A DNA stretch of 64,000 bases from Bradyrhizobium liaoningense (GTDB lineage: Bacteria > Pseudomonadota > Alphaproteobacteria > Rhizobiales > Xanthobacteraceae), in contig NZ_JAFCJT010000030.1 in the NCBI RefSeq assembly GCF_018130785.1, positions 1 to 64,000 on the forward strand. Reading direction: 5' to 3'. Under the pieces are notes generated by a model, which made no database searches, was not told the origin of the DNA, and saw only the letters and a list, made by a program, of their open reading frames with translations. Positions 1 to 8,213 of the stretch are shown here, piece by piece; position 1 is the stretch's first letter; each line of letters begins with the position of its first letter. A program made the position numbers and the translations under genes.

Positions 1-103
1 CAGCCACAAAATGCTCCAGGCGAGGTGGAATAACGACTTTCTCCTCTCCGTCCTTGCCCATATGCGATAGCCCTACCCTGGAGGGGGAGGGTAAGCGCGC
101 GGC

Positions 104-607
104 CTACTCCGGCTTGCCGTAATTCGGCGCCAGCAATCGATTGCGGATCAGGTAGCTCATGGTGCGCGTCCAGGCTTCATCGGTGTTACCGCGCATGTCG
201 GCGCTGGCGGCGGCGATCATGTTGCCGGTCTTCACGTCACGCAGATAGATGTTGAGATTGATGATCAGGTTCGAGACCTTCTGCACCATGCCGGTGATCT
301 CGAGCTCGGCGCCCAATTCTCCCGCAAGCTTAAGGTCGCAGCCGCCGCAGGCCTGCAAATTGGCGTGACGGGCGGCGTCCCTGACCGGCGCGATATCGAG
401 CAGCTGGAACCGGCCTGACTCAGCCAGCGCCTTGCGCAACTGCTCGCTGATGCGCTCGAGCCGCGCCTCCTCCGGCTTCGAGCCGTAGAACTCGCCGGGA
501 AGGCTGGTATCGATCAGCTCGAAATCGAACACGGCGAGCTTCGGCGGATCGGCCAGCGCGACCGAACCCGTCAACAGCAAAGCCGCGAAACATATCAGCG
601 CTCGCAT
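104..607 (-). CDS. Exported DUF3280-like protein of the quinoprotein island
   Basis: Small exported protein of unknown function, about 167 residues. The start at 607 is chosen because it begins directly with a typical signal peptide (MRALICFAALLLTGSVALA, then cleavage before DPPK); an upstream ATG at 676 would add 23 residues without signal character. The mature part opens with a beta-strand-like segment (LAVFDFELIDTS) and has a Cys pair in ACGGC. The sequence resembles the DUF3280 family, which I recall occurring next to PQQ-dependent alcohol dehydrogenase gene sets. It is divergent from the ABC binding-protein gene at 736, so the two may share a promoter region. No enzymatic motif is visible. 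Confidence 0.7.
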   Translation of the reverse strand: MRALICFAALLLTGSVALADPPKLAVFDFELIDTSLPGEFYGSKPEEARLERISEQLRKALAESGRFQLLDIAPVRDAARHANLQACGGCDLKLAGELGAELEITGMVQKVSNLIINLNIYLRDVKTGNMIAAASADMRGNTDEAWTRTMSYLIRNRLLAPNYGKPE

Positions 608-735
608 GATCGTGATTCCGGGCCTCGCGCGCGCGGGGACGAAATGCGGGGTTGCAAGCCGGGCCAAATCGGTCATGCTTTAGCAGAGACAATTCTCCAC
701 CGGCGGTCAAGCCAGGGAGAACATCTGGAGGAAAC

Positions 736-1917
736 ATGATCCGATGGTTGGTCGGCCTGATCGGCTTAGGTCTTGCCGCGACGAGCGCGCTCGCGGCCGA
801 CCCGGTCCAGATCGGTGTCGGCTATCTCGGCGTCGCCGGCACCAGATCGACGCTGTCGCTGGTCGAGCAGCCCGCGGAGAATGACGGCGTCGCTGGCGCG
901 CGCCTCGCCATCGACGACAACAACACCACGGGAAAATTCCTCAACCAGCGTTTCACGCTGGAGGAGCGCCGCATCAAGGAAGGCGAAGATCCGGTTCAGG
1001 CTGCGACCGCGCTTGCCGAGAAAAACGGCTTCATCATCGCCGATCTGCCGGCCGACGCGCTGTTGAAGGTCGCAGATGCCCTGCGTGAGCGCGGCACGCT
1101 GCTGTTCAACGCCGGCGCGATCGATGAGCGCCTGCGCGAGACTGATTGCCGCGCCAATGTCATCCACACCGCACCGACGCGTGCGATGCTGGCCGATGCA
1201 CTCGGCCAATATCTGGTGTGGAAGCAGTGGAAGCGCTGGGTGCTCGTGGTCGGCTCGCATGACGAGGACAAGCTGTTTGCCGACGCGCTCCGGCGTACCG
1301 CCACACGCTTCGGCGCCAAGATCGTGCAGGAGAAGACCTTCGAGGACAAGGGCGGCGCGCGCCGCACCGATAGTGGCGTCACGCTGATCCAGCGGCAGAT
1401 GCCGGTGTTCACGCAACAATTGCCGGCCTACGACGTGCTCGTTGCCGCCGACGAGAGCGAGGTGTTCGGCGCGTACCTGCCCTATCGCACCTGGGATCCC
1501 CGGCCCGTCGCAGGCTCGGCCGGCCTCGTGCCAAAAAGCTGGGACGCATCGCAGGATCAGTGGGGCGCGATCCAGATGCAGAACCGCTTCGTCAAACTGA
1601 ACTCGCGGCGCATGACATCGCTTGACATGCAGGCCTGGACGGCGGTGCGCATGATTGGGGAAGCCACCTCACGCACCAATTCCGGCGATGTCAAGAAGGT
1701 CACCGATTTCATCAAGGGACCGGATTTCTCCGTCGCTGCCTTCAAGGGCACGAGGCTGACACTGCGCGACTGGAATCTCCAGCTACGCCAGCCGATCCTG
1801 CTGGTCGACGGCCGCATGGTGGTGTCGGTGTCGCCGCAGGAGGGATTCCTGCACCAGGTCTCCGAGCTCGACACGCTCGGCTTCGACCGCCCGGAGAGCA
1901 AATGCAAGCTGAAATGA
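736..1917 (+). CDS. ABC transporter substrate-binding protein, PQQ-alcohol-dehydrogenase-associated (LutA-like)
   Basis: Periplasmic binding protein of about 393 residues. The ATG at 736 is preceded by GGAGG at 727-731 and opens a clean signal peptide (MIRWLVGLIGLGLAATSALA). The mature protein has the two-lobe fold I look of branched-chain-amino-acid-type binding proteins, with an early GVGYLGVAGTRS segment. The family is that of binding proteins accompanying PQQ-dependent alcohol dehydrogenases. It heads a tightly packed operon with a beta-propeller protein, an ABC ATPase and an ABC-2 permease. In Methylobacterium a cluster of this composition (lut) serves lanthanide uptake. A role in lanthanide or chelate binding is inferred from that and from the nearby lanM and xoxF, not shown by residues. 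Confidence 0.85.
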   Translation: MIRWLVGLIGLGLAATSALAADPVQIGVGYLGVAGTRSTLSLVEQPAENDGVAGARLAIDDNNTTGKFLNQRFTLEERRIKEGEDPVQAATALAEKNGFIIADLPADALLKVADALRERGTLLFNAGAIDERLRETDCRANVIHTAPTRAMLADALGQYLVWKQWKRWVLVVGSHDEDKLFADALRRTATRFGAKIVQEKTFEDKGGARRTDSGVTLIQRQMPVFTQQLPAYDVLVAADESEVFGAYLPYRTWDPRPVAGSAGLVPKSWDASQDQWGAIQMQNRFVKLNSRRMTSLDMQAWTAVRMIGEATSRTNSGDVKKVTDFIKGPDFSVAAFKGTRLTLRDWNLQLRQPILLVDGRMVVSVSPQEGFLHQVSELDTLGFDRPESKCKLK

Positions 1918-1927
1918 GGACATTAAA

Positions 1928-2908
1928 GTGAGGACCTGGATGTTGCGCATGTGGCGTGTTGGGTTGCTGTCCGCGCTGGCGCTCGCGGCCGTGCCCGCGC
2001 ATGCATTCATCGCCTATGTCTCGAACGAGAAGAGCAATACCGTCTCGGTGATCGACACCGACAGCTGGACCGTGACCAAGACCATCAAGGTCGGCCAGCG
2101 CCCGCGCGGCATCGATTTCACGCGCGACGGCAAGTTCGTGATGGTCGCGGTCGGCGACGACGACACCATCCAGGTCATCGACGCCAAGACGCAAGCCATT
2201 GTGGACAGCCTGCCCTCCGGGCCCGACCCGGAATTGTTCGCGCAGGACGCGGCCGGAAAAATCCTCTATGTCGCCAACGAGAACGACAATACGGTAACCG
2301 TGATCGACCTTGAGAAGCGCGCGCGGCTCGGCGACATCCAGGTCGGCGTCGAGCCGGAGGGCATGACTATCAGCCCCGATGGCAAGACGCTGATCAACAC
2401 GTCCGAGACGACCAACATGGCGCATTTCATCGATACCTCGTCGCGCCAGATCGTCGCCAACGTTCTGGTCGACGCGCGGCCGCGCTTTGCCGAATTCAAG
2501 CATGATAGCTCGGAGCTGTGGGTGTCCTCGGAGATCGGCGGCACCGTCTCGATCATCGATCCCAAAAAGCACGAGGTGACCGGCAAGGTTACGTTCGAGA
2601 TTCCGGGGTTGCGGAAAGAGGCGATCCAGCCGGTCGGCATCGGCATGACCAGGGACGACAAGACCGCTTTCGTCGCGCTCGGCCCGGCCAACCGCGTCGC
2701 CGTCGTCGACGTCGCCTCGCGCAAGGTGACGAAATACCTGCTGGTGGGACAGCGCGTCTGGCACATGGCGTTCACGCCGGACGAGAAATATCTGCTCACC
2801 ACCAACGGCGTGTCGAACGACGTCTCGGTCATCGACGTCGCCGCGCAAAAGGTGATCAAGACCATTCAGGTGGGCGAACTGCCCTGGGGCATTACGATAG
2901 CACCATGA
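1928..2908 (+). CDS. YVTN-type beta-propeller protein, PQQ-catabolism-associated
   Basis: Exported beta-propeller protein, about 326 residues. The GTG start at 1928 has TGAGGA at 1915-1920; an ATG at 1940 is the alternative. After a signal peptide ending VPAHA the sequence is built of repeated blades with the pattern YVSN...NTVSVIDT...G..P.G..., recurring about seven times (for example YVANENDNTVTVIDLE). Such proteins are consistently found with PQQ-dependent alcohol oxidation and with lut-type transporters, where they probably act as periplasmic binding or scaffold proteins. It lies 10 bp after the binding-protein gene and its stop codon overlaps the ATPase start (ATGA), which indicates translational coupling. 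Confidence 0.9.
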   Translation: MRTWMLRMWRVGLLSALALAAVPAHAFIAYVSNEKSNTVSVIDTDSWTVTKTIKVGQRPRGIDFTRDGKFVMVAVGDDDTIQVIDAKTQAIVDSLPSGPDPELFAQDAAGKILYVANENDNTVTVIDLEKRARLGDIQVGVEPEGMTISPDGKTLINTSETTNMAHFIDTSSRQIVANVLVDARPRFAEFKHDSSELWVSSEIGGTVSIIDPKKHEVTGKVTFEIPGLRKEAIQPVGIGMTRDDKTAFVALGPANRVAVVDVASRKVTKYLLVGQRVWHMAFTPDEKYLLTTNGVSNDVSVIDVAAQKVIKTIQVGELPWGITIAP

Positions 2909-3711
2909 CCAGCCCTGCCCCCGTCGCCGAACCACAGGAGATGCCGAGGCCAGACGTGGCCGCGGTGCCGGCGCTGTCAATCGACGGCGTCAGCCACGCC
3001 TATGGGCCGCGGCGGGCGCTGATGGACGTGTCCTTCAATGTACAGCCTGCGAGCTTCACCGCGCTGCTCGGCCTCAACGGCGCTGGCAAGAGCACGCTGT
3101 TCTCGCTCGTCACGCGCCTGTTCGGCATCCAGACCGGCCGCGTCTCCATCTTCGGCCACGACATCAGCCAAAGCCCCGGCGAAGCGCTGCGGCTGCTCGG
3201 CGTCGTATTTCAGCCGCGCACGCTCGATCTCGATCTGTCGCTGACGCAGAACCTGCTCTATCACGCAGCCCTGCACGGCATCAGCCGACGCGAGGCGGCT
3301 GCGCGCAGCGCCGAGCTGCTCGGCCGCATCGGGCTTGCCGATCGGGCGGCCAGCAAGGTGCGCGATCTCTCGGGCGGCCAGATGCGGCGGCTGGAGATCG
3401 CACGCGCCCTGCTGCACCGGCCGCGGCTGCTATTGCTGGACGAGCCGACCGTCGGCCTCGACGTCAAGGCGCGCGCCGACATCATCAGCCATGTTCGCCA
3501 GCTCGTGACCGGGCAAGGCATCGGCGTGCTCTGGGCCACGCATCTGTTCGACGAAATCATGGCCGGTGACGATCTCGTCGTGCTGCACCAGGGCAAGGTG
3601 CTGGCGCAGGGGCCGATGAGCCGCGTCATCACGGATGCCGGCGCGCAGGACGTCAACACCGCCTTCATGCGCCTGACCGGCGCGCAAACCATGCCGGGAG
3701 GCGGCACATGA
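2905..3711 (+). CDS. ABC transporter ATP-binding protein, PQQ-alcohol-dehydrogenase-associated (LutE-like)
   Basis: Cytoplasmic ATPase subunit, 268 residues, energising the permease encoded next. Walker A is GLNGAGKST (residues 56-64), the signature is LSGGQMRRLEIARAL, Walker B is LLLLDEPTVGLD, and the H-loop lies in WATHL. The ATG at 2905 overlaps the preceding stop codon as ATGA; the reading frame stays open upstream, but this start gives normal domain length and coupling. ABC-2-type partner permeases often export, yet the lut homologues are implicated in lanthanide utilisation, so transport direction cannot be read from sequence. Confidence 0.92.
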   Translation: MTSPAPVAEPQEMPRPDVAAVPALSIDGVSHAYGPRRALMDVSFNVQPASFTALLGLNGAGKSTLFSLVTRLFGIQTGRVSIFGHDISQSPGEALRLLGVVFQPRTLDLDLSLTQNLLYHAALHGISRREAAARSAELLGRIGLADRAASKVRDLSGGQMRRLEIARALLHRPRLLLLDEPTVGLDVKARADIISHVRQLVTGQGIGVLWATHLFDEIMAGDDLVVLHQGKVLAQGPMSRVITDAGAQDVNTAFMRLTGAQTMPGGGT

Positions 3712-4556
3712 GCAGCATCACGACGCGGGACACACCGCGCGGTTTCTCGGCCGCGGAATACATGACCTGCCTTACCGGCATCGTCTGGCGCGAGGGCCTG
3801 CGCTTCCTGCATCAGCGCGAGCGCTTCGTCTCGGCGCTGGTGCGGCCGCTGGTGTGGCTGTTCATCTTCGCCGCCGGCTTTCGTCAGGTGCTCGGCATCT
3901 CCATCATCCCGCCTTACGAAACCTATATCCTCTACGAGGTCTATATCGCGCCCGGGCTGATGGCGATGATCCAGCTCTTCAACGGCATGCAGTCCTCGCT
4001 CTCGATGGTCTATGACCGCGAGATGGGCAACATGCGCACGCTGCTGGTGAGCCCGCTGCCGCGCGGCTTCCTCCTGTTCTGCAAGCTGCTGGCGGGCACT
4101 GCGGTGTCGCTGCTCCAGGTCTATGCGTTCCTGCTGATCGCCTGGTTCTGGGACATCACCCCACCTCCATCGGGCTATCTCACCGTGCTGCCGGCGCTGA
4201 TCCTGTCCGGACTGATGCTGGGCTCGCTCGGCATGCTGATCTCCTCCGGCATCAAACAGCTCGAGAATTTTGCCGGCGTGATGAACTTCGTGATCTTCCC
4301 GATGTTCTTCGCCTCCTCCGCGCTCTACCCGCTCTGGCGCGTGCAGGAGGGCAGCCCTTATCTCTACTATCTCTGCGTGGCCAACCCGTTCACCCATGCG
4401 GTCGAGCTGATACGTTTTGCGCTGTATGGACAGATCAACTGGATCTCGCTGGCAGTGGTCGCGACCTGCACAATCGTCTTCATGATCGGCGCGATTCTGG
4501 CCTATGATCCCTCGCGCGGGCTGGCGCGACGGGGCCCTGCGGGAGGCGAAGGATGA
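3708..4556 (+). CDS. ABC-2 type permease, PQQ-alcohol-dehydrogenase-associated (PedC/LutF-like)
   Basis: Inner-membrane permease of 282 residues with about six hydrophobic spans. The family signature region lies near VYDREMGNMRTLLVSPLP, typical of ABC-2 permeases linked to quinoprotein alcohol dehydrogenases (PedC type). Start and stop overlap the neighbours by four bases each (ATGA), so it belongs to the 736-5164 operon. It pairs with the ATPase just upstream. The substrate is unknown; a lanthanide complex is suggested only by genomic context. Confidence 0.9.
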   Translation: MSSITTRDTPRGFSAAEYMTCLTGIVWREGLRFLHQRERFVSALVRPLVWLFIFAAGFRQVLGISIIPPYETYILYEVYIAPGLMAMIQLFNGMQSSLSMVYDREMGNMRTLLVSPLPRGFLLFCKLLAGTAVSLLQVYAFLLIAWFWDITPPPSGYLTVLPALILSGLMLGSLGMLISSGIKQLENFAGVMNFVIFPMFFASSALYPLWRVQEGSPYLYYLCVANPFTHAVELIRFALYGQINWISLAVVATCTIVFMIGAILAYDPSRGLARRGPAGGEG

Positions 4557-5164
4557 TGTCTCGAATCGTGGTCATGGCCGCTCTGGCGCTTGCGCTGTCG
4601 GGCACGGCCGCGCGCGCGGCCGATCCGCGCTATCCCGACTGGCCCTGCACGCAGGCAAAAGTGCCGGTGATTTCTCTCGCTGCCGTATGGGCCGGCCCGG
4701 CGCTCGACGATGCCGAGACCAAGTGGAAGGACGACGCCAAGGTCAGCGCGCTGGTCGCAAAGCTGTCGGCGCGCAAGACACCGCTCGACGAGGCGGAGAA
4801 GTCGGTCAAGGATTTTCTGGCGGGCTCCACGGACAAGACCGCGAACGCAAAACTCCTGTTCGCCGGCCTGTTCGACACGCTCAATGCGCAGCGCTCCCAG
4901 GTCATGAGCGGGCTCGAACGCGTCAGCCGCAAGCAGCGCGAGGCCGCCGACAAGATTCGCGAGGAGACCCTGGCGCTCCAGGCGCTCCAGGGCGCGACGC
5001 CGCGCGACGAGGCCAAGGTCGAGGCACTCAGCAACGAGCTGATCTGGAAGACCCGCATCTTCGAGGACCGCCACAAGGTGGTGCGGTTCGTTTGTGAAGT
5101 TCCGACCACGATCGACCAACGCCTGTTCGCTCTGGGACGCGTGATCCAGCAGGAAATGGAATAG
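4553..5164 (+). CDS. Exported protein of unknown function, last gene of the lut-like operon
   Basis: About 203 residues with a signal peptide (cleavage near TAARAADP) followed by a YPDWPC motif at the mature N-terminus. The remainder is largely alpha-helical and charged, with a helix-rich middle section (KQREAADKIREETLALQAL) that could form a short coiled coil. Two cysteines are seen in the mature protein (WPC and FVCEVP), which could form a disulfide. The start overlaps the permease stop, so it is co-translated with the ABC genes. I do not recognise a characterised family. Its position suggests a periplasmic partner of the transporter. Confidence 0.82.
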   Translation: MMSRIVVMAALALALSGTAARAADPRYPDWPCTQAKVPVISLAAVWAGPALDDAETKWKDDAKVSALVAKLSARKTPLDEAEKSVKDFLAGSTDKTANAKLLFAGLFDTLNAQRSQVMSGLERVSRKQREAADKIREETLALQALQGATPRDEAKVEALSNELIWKTRIFEDRHKVVRFVCEVPTTIDQRLFALGRVIQQEME

Positions 5165-5301
5165 CGTCAGCCTCGCTGACAGCTCACCAAAAGTTCCCGC
5201 GATCGCCGCGGGATCGTTAACCTTTTGCCGCGCTATCTGCCGGAACTAAATCCATTGAAGATGGCTTGTCGAAGTGAACTTCAAGACGTCGGGAGGCCTC
5301 G

Positions 5302-5601
5302 ATGGGAACAACAAAATTCATCTTTGCGGGTGCCGCGGCCCTCGGCATGCTCGCAACCAGCGCTCTTGCTGACGACATGACCGGAATGGTCACCAGAATC
5401 GACCGGCTCAATAGCACGATCTCGATCCAGCAGATGCAGAAAGGCACGGTCGGCGGCAGCGCAGGCGGCGCCGGCGCGCTTCAGGAGTACAAGGCCAAGG
5501 ACGCCGCGATGCTGGATGCCGTTCATGCCGGCGACAGGGTGACGTACACGGCGACCGACAATAACGGTACGGGCACGCTGACCAAATTGCAGAAGCAGTA
5601 A
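5302..5601 (+). CDS. Small periplasmic protein, CusF/DUF1344-like
   Basis: 99-residue exported protein. The signal peptide ends near TSALADD. The mature domain has the short beta-strand pattern MTGMVTRIDRLNSTISI and a final strand GTGTLTKLQKQ, as in small OB-fold periplasmic proteins of the CusF/DUF1344 kind. The Met and Trp ligands that CusF uses for copper are not clearly present, so metal binding is uncertain. It stands alone between the lut-like operon and a palindromic repeat. Confidence 0.7.
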   Translation: MGTTKFIFAGAAALGMLATSALADDMTGMVTRIDRLNSTISIQQMQKGTVGGSAGGAGALQEYKAKDAAMLDAVHAGDRVTYTATDNNGTGTLTKLQKQ

Positions 5602-5632
5602 CCCTGCATCTTCTCCCCGCGCGCGGCACGGC

Positions 5633-5700
5633 GTCATGGCCGGGCTTGTCCCGGCCATCCACGCCCACGGATTGAAGTACGTGGATGCCCGGGCATGACG
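5633..5700. repeat. Dispersed palindromic repeat, full-length copy A
   Basis: Starts GTCATGGCCGGG and ends CCCGGGCATGACG, the two ends being inverted relative to each other, with nested hairpins (GGCCGGGcttgtCCCGGCC). Related full or half copies are at 9083, 18618, 30947 and 36805. It sits between two convergent genes, as expected for an intergenic repeat that folds in RNA. Confidence 0.75.
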
Positions 5701-5708
5701 GCCTGTGG

Positions 5709-6266
5709 CTACTGCTCCGGCCGCGGCTGCGGCTGCGTCTCCTCGGTCGGTAGTTTGGCGCGCTCCCAGCCGTCGGTGCCGTCGGGGTACCAGGCGACGT
5801 TGGCATAACCGTAAGCTAATGCGCGCTTGGCGGCGTTCCAGGACATCCAGCAATCGGCCAGGCAATAGATCACGAGCAGCGCGGCCTTGTCGCCGCGCGC
5901 AGCACGGGCGAGGCCGCGCTGGAAATAACCGTCCATGGCGGGCGGCAGCGCGCCGTAGCCGGTGTCCGGCAGCCAGATGCTGCCTGGTATGTTTTTCCGC
6001 GGCATATCGCGCCAGACGGTGCCTTCGGGAAGATTCTTCGGCTTCGGCGCGCGTGGCAGCACGTCGATGAACGCGCCGCGCTTCGCACGCCAGATCTCTT
6101 CGGCCTCAGCAGTCGTCAGCACGCGCGCACCAGCCAGCGTCGCCGGCACCGGCGCGCGGTAATTGTCGGCGCGATACCCCTCGGGCTCGAACGGCTCCTG
6201 CTGCTGCGCCAATGCCGGCGCCGCCACGATGGCGGCGAGCAGCGCGGCGGCAAGCAGCCGCCTCAT
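5709..6266 (-). CDS. PQQ-dependent catabolism-associated CXXCW-motif protein
   Basis: Exported protein, about 185 residues, with a signal peptide (MRRLLAAALLAAIVAAPALA). The start at 6266 overlaps the upstream gene stop by four bases. The C-terminal half resembles a rhodanese-like domain and carries the family's paired cysteines followed by Trp, here spaced C-LAD-C-W (VIYCLADCWMSW). The family occurs only beside quinoprotein dehydrogenases and is thought to act in a periplasmic thiol or sulfur relay; its reaction is unproven. It is translationally coupled to the XoxJ-like binding protein. Confidence 0.88.
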   Translation of the reverse strand: MRRLLAAALLAAIVAAPALAQQQEPFEPEGYRADNYRAPVPATLAGARVLTTAEAEEIWRAKRGAFIDVLPRAPKPKNLPEGTVWRDMPRKNIPGSIWLPDTGYGALPPAMDGYFQRGLARAARGDKAALLVIYCLADCWMSWNAAKRALAYGYANVAWYPDGTDGWERAKLPTEETQPQPRPEQ

Positions 6267-7144
6267 GGCGTCTTCTTGGCCGTCTCCGCACCGAGCGGCC
6301 GGTCGCTCTCGTCGAGCAGCGGCACGCCGAAGTCGAGCAGGATCTTGTTGATCTCGCCCTGGTTCTCCTGGATCAGCTTGTTGAGCTGCCGCTTCCAGTT
6401 CTGGTCGGCGGGGCGCACGCCCATGCCGATGCGATAGACCAGCTTCGGCCCGGTGGTTTCCTTCACCAGCGGCGTGACGTGCAGCGATCCGGCCTTCTTC
6501 GCATAGTACCCGGCCATCGGCCCCCATAGCACGCCGGCGTCGATCTTGCCGGCGGCGAGGTCGTCGATCATGGCCTGCGCCGAATTGTCGAAGCGTGTGT
6601 CGATCATCAGCGGATAGGGCTTTGCATCGCCCATCAGGCCGGCCAGCGCCATGTTGGTCGCCGGCGGCGTGCCGGCGACGATGCCGACATGCTTGCCCTT
6701 CAGGCGCGCGTCTTCGAGCGTATCGACGTCCTCGAGCCCGCTGCCGGTCTTGGCGACCAGCGCATAGGTCGTGCGGTAATAGGGATTGGTGCCCTGCACG
6801 AGGTCGTCACCTTGCGGAAATCCCATGATGACGTCGCAACGATGCGCGCCCAGCGTCATGCGAACGAAGCCGGTGGCCTGCGGGAAGAAGACGTAGTCGA
6901 GCTTCTTCTGGAGCTTGTCCGCGAGCAGCTCGGCGAGCTTGTTCTCGAACCCCTCGCCCTTCTCGTTCGAGAACGGCAGATTGCGCGGGTCGGCACAGAC
7001 GCGCAGCACTTTTGGGTCGACCAGCTCGAACGAGAGGTCGCCGGTCTCGCTGGTCTGCGCAATGGCGACGTCGTCGAGCGCGCAGGATGCAGCCAGGACC
7101 CACAGTGAAAACAACCAGCGACGATGTCGTCCGGCCTCCGTCAT
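6263..7144 (-). CDS. xoxJ: Quinoprotein-dehydrogenase-associated periplasmic binding protein (XoxJ-like)
   Basis: Periplasmic protein of about 293 residues in the extracellular-solute-binding family 3 fold, matching MxaJ/XoxJ. The start at 7144 follows GAGGAAGCGCG and opens a signal peptide ending DDVAIA. Characteristic segments are LRVCADPRNLPFSNEKGEGFEN and the hinge TYALVAKTGSG. MxaJ/XoxJ proteins are required for full activity of methanol dehydrogenases and are thought to help activate the enzyme or its interaction with cytochrome. It lies 16 kb from xoxF instead of beside it. A second homologue is at 17642, next to the other alcohol dehydrogenase. Assignment to XoxF instead of another quinoprotein is inference. 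Confidence 0.85.
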   Translation of the reverse strand: MTEAGRHRRWLFSLWVLAASCALDDVAIAQTSETGDLSFELVDPKVLRVCADPRNLPFSNEKGEGFENKLAELLADKLQKKLDYVFFPQATGFVRMTLGAHRCDVIMGFPQGDDLVQGTNPYYRTTYALVAKTGSGLEDVDTLEDARLKGKHVGIVAGTPPATNMALAGLMGDAKPYPLMIDTRFDNSAQAMIDDLAAGKIDAGVLWGPMAGYYAKKAGSLHVTPLVKETTGPKLVYRIGMGVRPADQNWKRQLNKLIQENQGEINKILLDFGVPLLDESDRPLGAETAKKTP

Positions 7145-7273
7145 CGCGCTTCCTCCTCGGTTTGTTTGAATGCTAGCCATGCAACGCATGGCGCGCCATG
7201 TTTGGCCAAACTTTGTGCTGGCTTTGCTTTGTTGCAGTGCAATGCGCGCAACCCTTTGAACTGAGGCGGAAAA

Positions 7274-8200
7274 GTGTCTCGCATCGCTCTCGTGATCGCA
7301 GCCTTGTCCCTGCTGGGGACAGTAACGCTAGCACGCGCCGCGGCGGCCGAATTGCCTGTGAGCGAAGTCGCACCGGGAATCTTCGTACACTCCGGGACCA
7401 TCGCGCTGATGACCCGAGAGAATGAGGGCGACATCGCCAATGTCGGCTTCGTCGTCGGCGAGGATGCGGTGGCGGTAATCGACACCGGCGGCAGCCTGCG
7501 CGAAGGCGAGGCACTGCTGGCCGCTGTACGGGCGCGCACCAGCAAGCCGATCCGCTACGTCATCAACAGCCATGGCCATCCCGACCATGTCTTCGGCAAC
7601 GCGGCCTTTGTCGCAGCGGGAACCAGCTTCGTCGGCCACAGCAAGCTGCCGCAGGCGCTGGCGACACGCGGGCCGTACTATCTCGACAATTTCAGACGCA
7701 TCATGGGTGGCGAGCTGATCGATCCCGTGAAGATCGTGCCGCCCACCCTGCTCGTCGTTGATACCATGACGCTCGATCTCGGGTCGCGCCGCCTCACCTT
7801 GCGGGCCTGGCCGACCGGGCACAGCGACAGCGATCTGACCGTGTTCGACGAGACCAGCAAGACGCTGTTCGCGGGCGACCTCGTCTTCCTCAGCCATATC
7901 CCGGTGATGGACGGCAGCATTCGCGGTTGGCTCGGCATCCTCGGGGAACTTGAGAGGATTCCGGCGCGACGCGTCGTTCCCGGTCACGGCCCCGTGAGCG
8001 ACTGGCCTGCAGCCCTGACCGATGAACGGCGTTATCTGACGGCAATGCTGACCGACGTGCGGGCGTCGAACAAGAAGGGCGAGCCGATCCGAACTGCCGC
8101 CGACAAGGCCGCAGCAACGGAGCGGTCGCACTGGGAGCTGTTCGACGACTACAACGCCCGCAACGCAACCGCAGCATTTTCGGAAATTGAATGGGAGTAG
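7274..8200 (+). CDS. Quinoprotein relay system zinc metallohydrolase (MBL fold)
   Basis: Exported metallo-beta-lactamase-fold protein of 308 residues. The GTG start at 7274 follows GAGGCGG. The signal peptide ends near LARAAAA. Metal ligands are visible: HGHPDH at residues 100-105, a later His in PTGHSDSD, an Asp in FAGDLVF and the final His in VPGHGPVSDW. Related to SoxH-like hydrolases that co-occur with SoxYZ-like carriers and PQQ dehydrogenases; the substrate is unknown and may be a carrier-bound thioester or persulfide. The SoxYZ-like gene follows directly. Confidence 0.88.
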   Translation: MSRIALVIAALSLLGTVTLARAAAAELPVSEVAPGIFVHSGTIALMTRENEGDIANVGFVVGEDAVAVIDTGGSLREGEALLAAVRARTSKPIRYVINSHGHPDHVFGNAAFVAAGTSFVGHSKLPQALATRGPYYLDNFRRIMGGELIDPVKIVPPTLLVVDTMTLDLGSRRLTLRAWPTGHSDSDLTVFDETSKTLFAGDLVFLSHIPVMDGSIRGWLGILGELERIPARRVVPGHGPVSDWPAALTDERRYLTAMLTDVRASNKKGEPIRTAADKAAATERSHWELFDDYNARNATAAFSEIEWE

Positions 8201-8213
8201 CGGGCGGGCTACG

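Noticed and set aside
1..103. Possible 3' end of a gene at the left edge
   Set aside because: No frame with recognisable protein sequence; nothing supportable in these bases.
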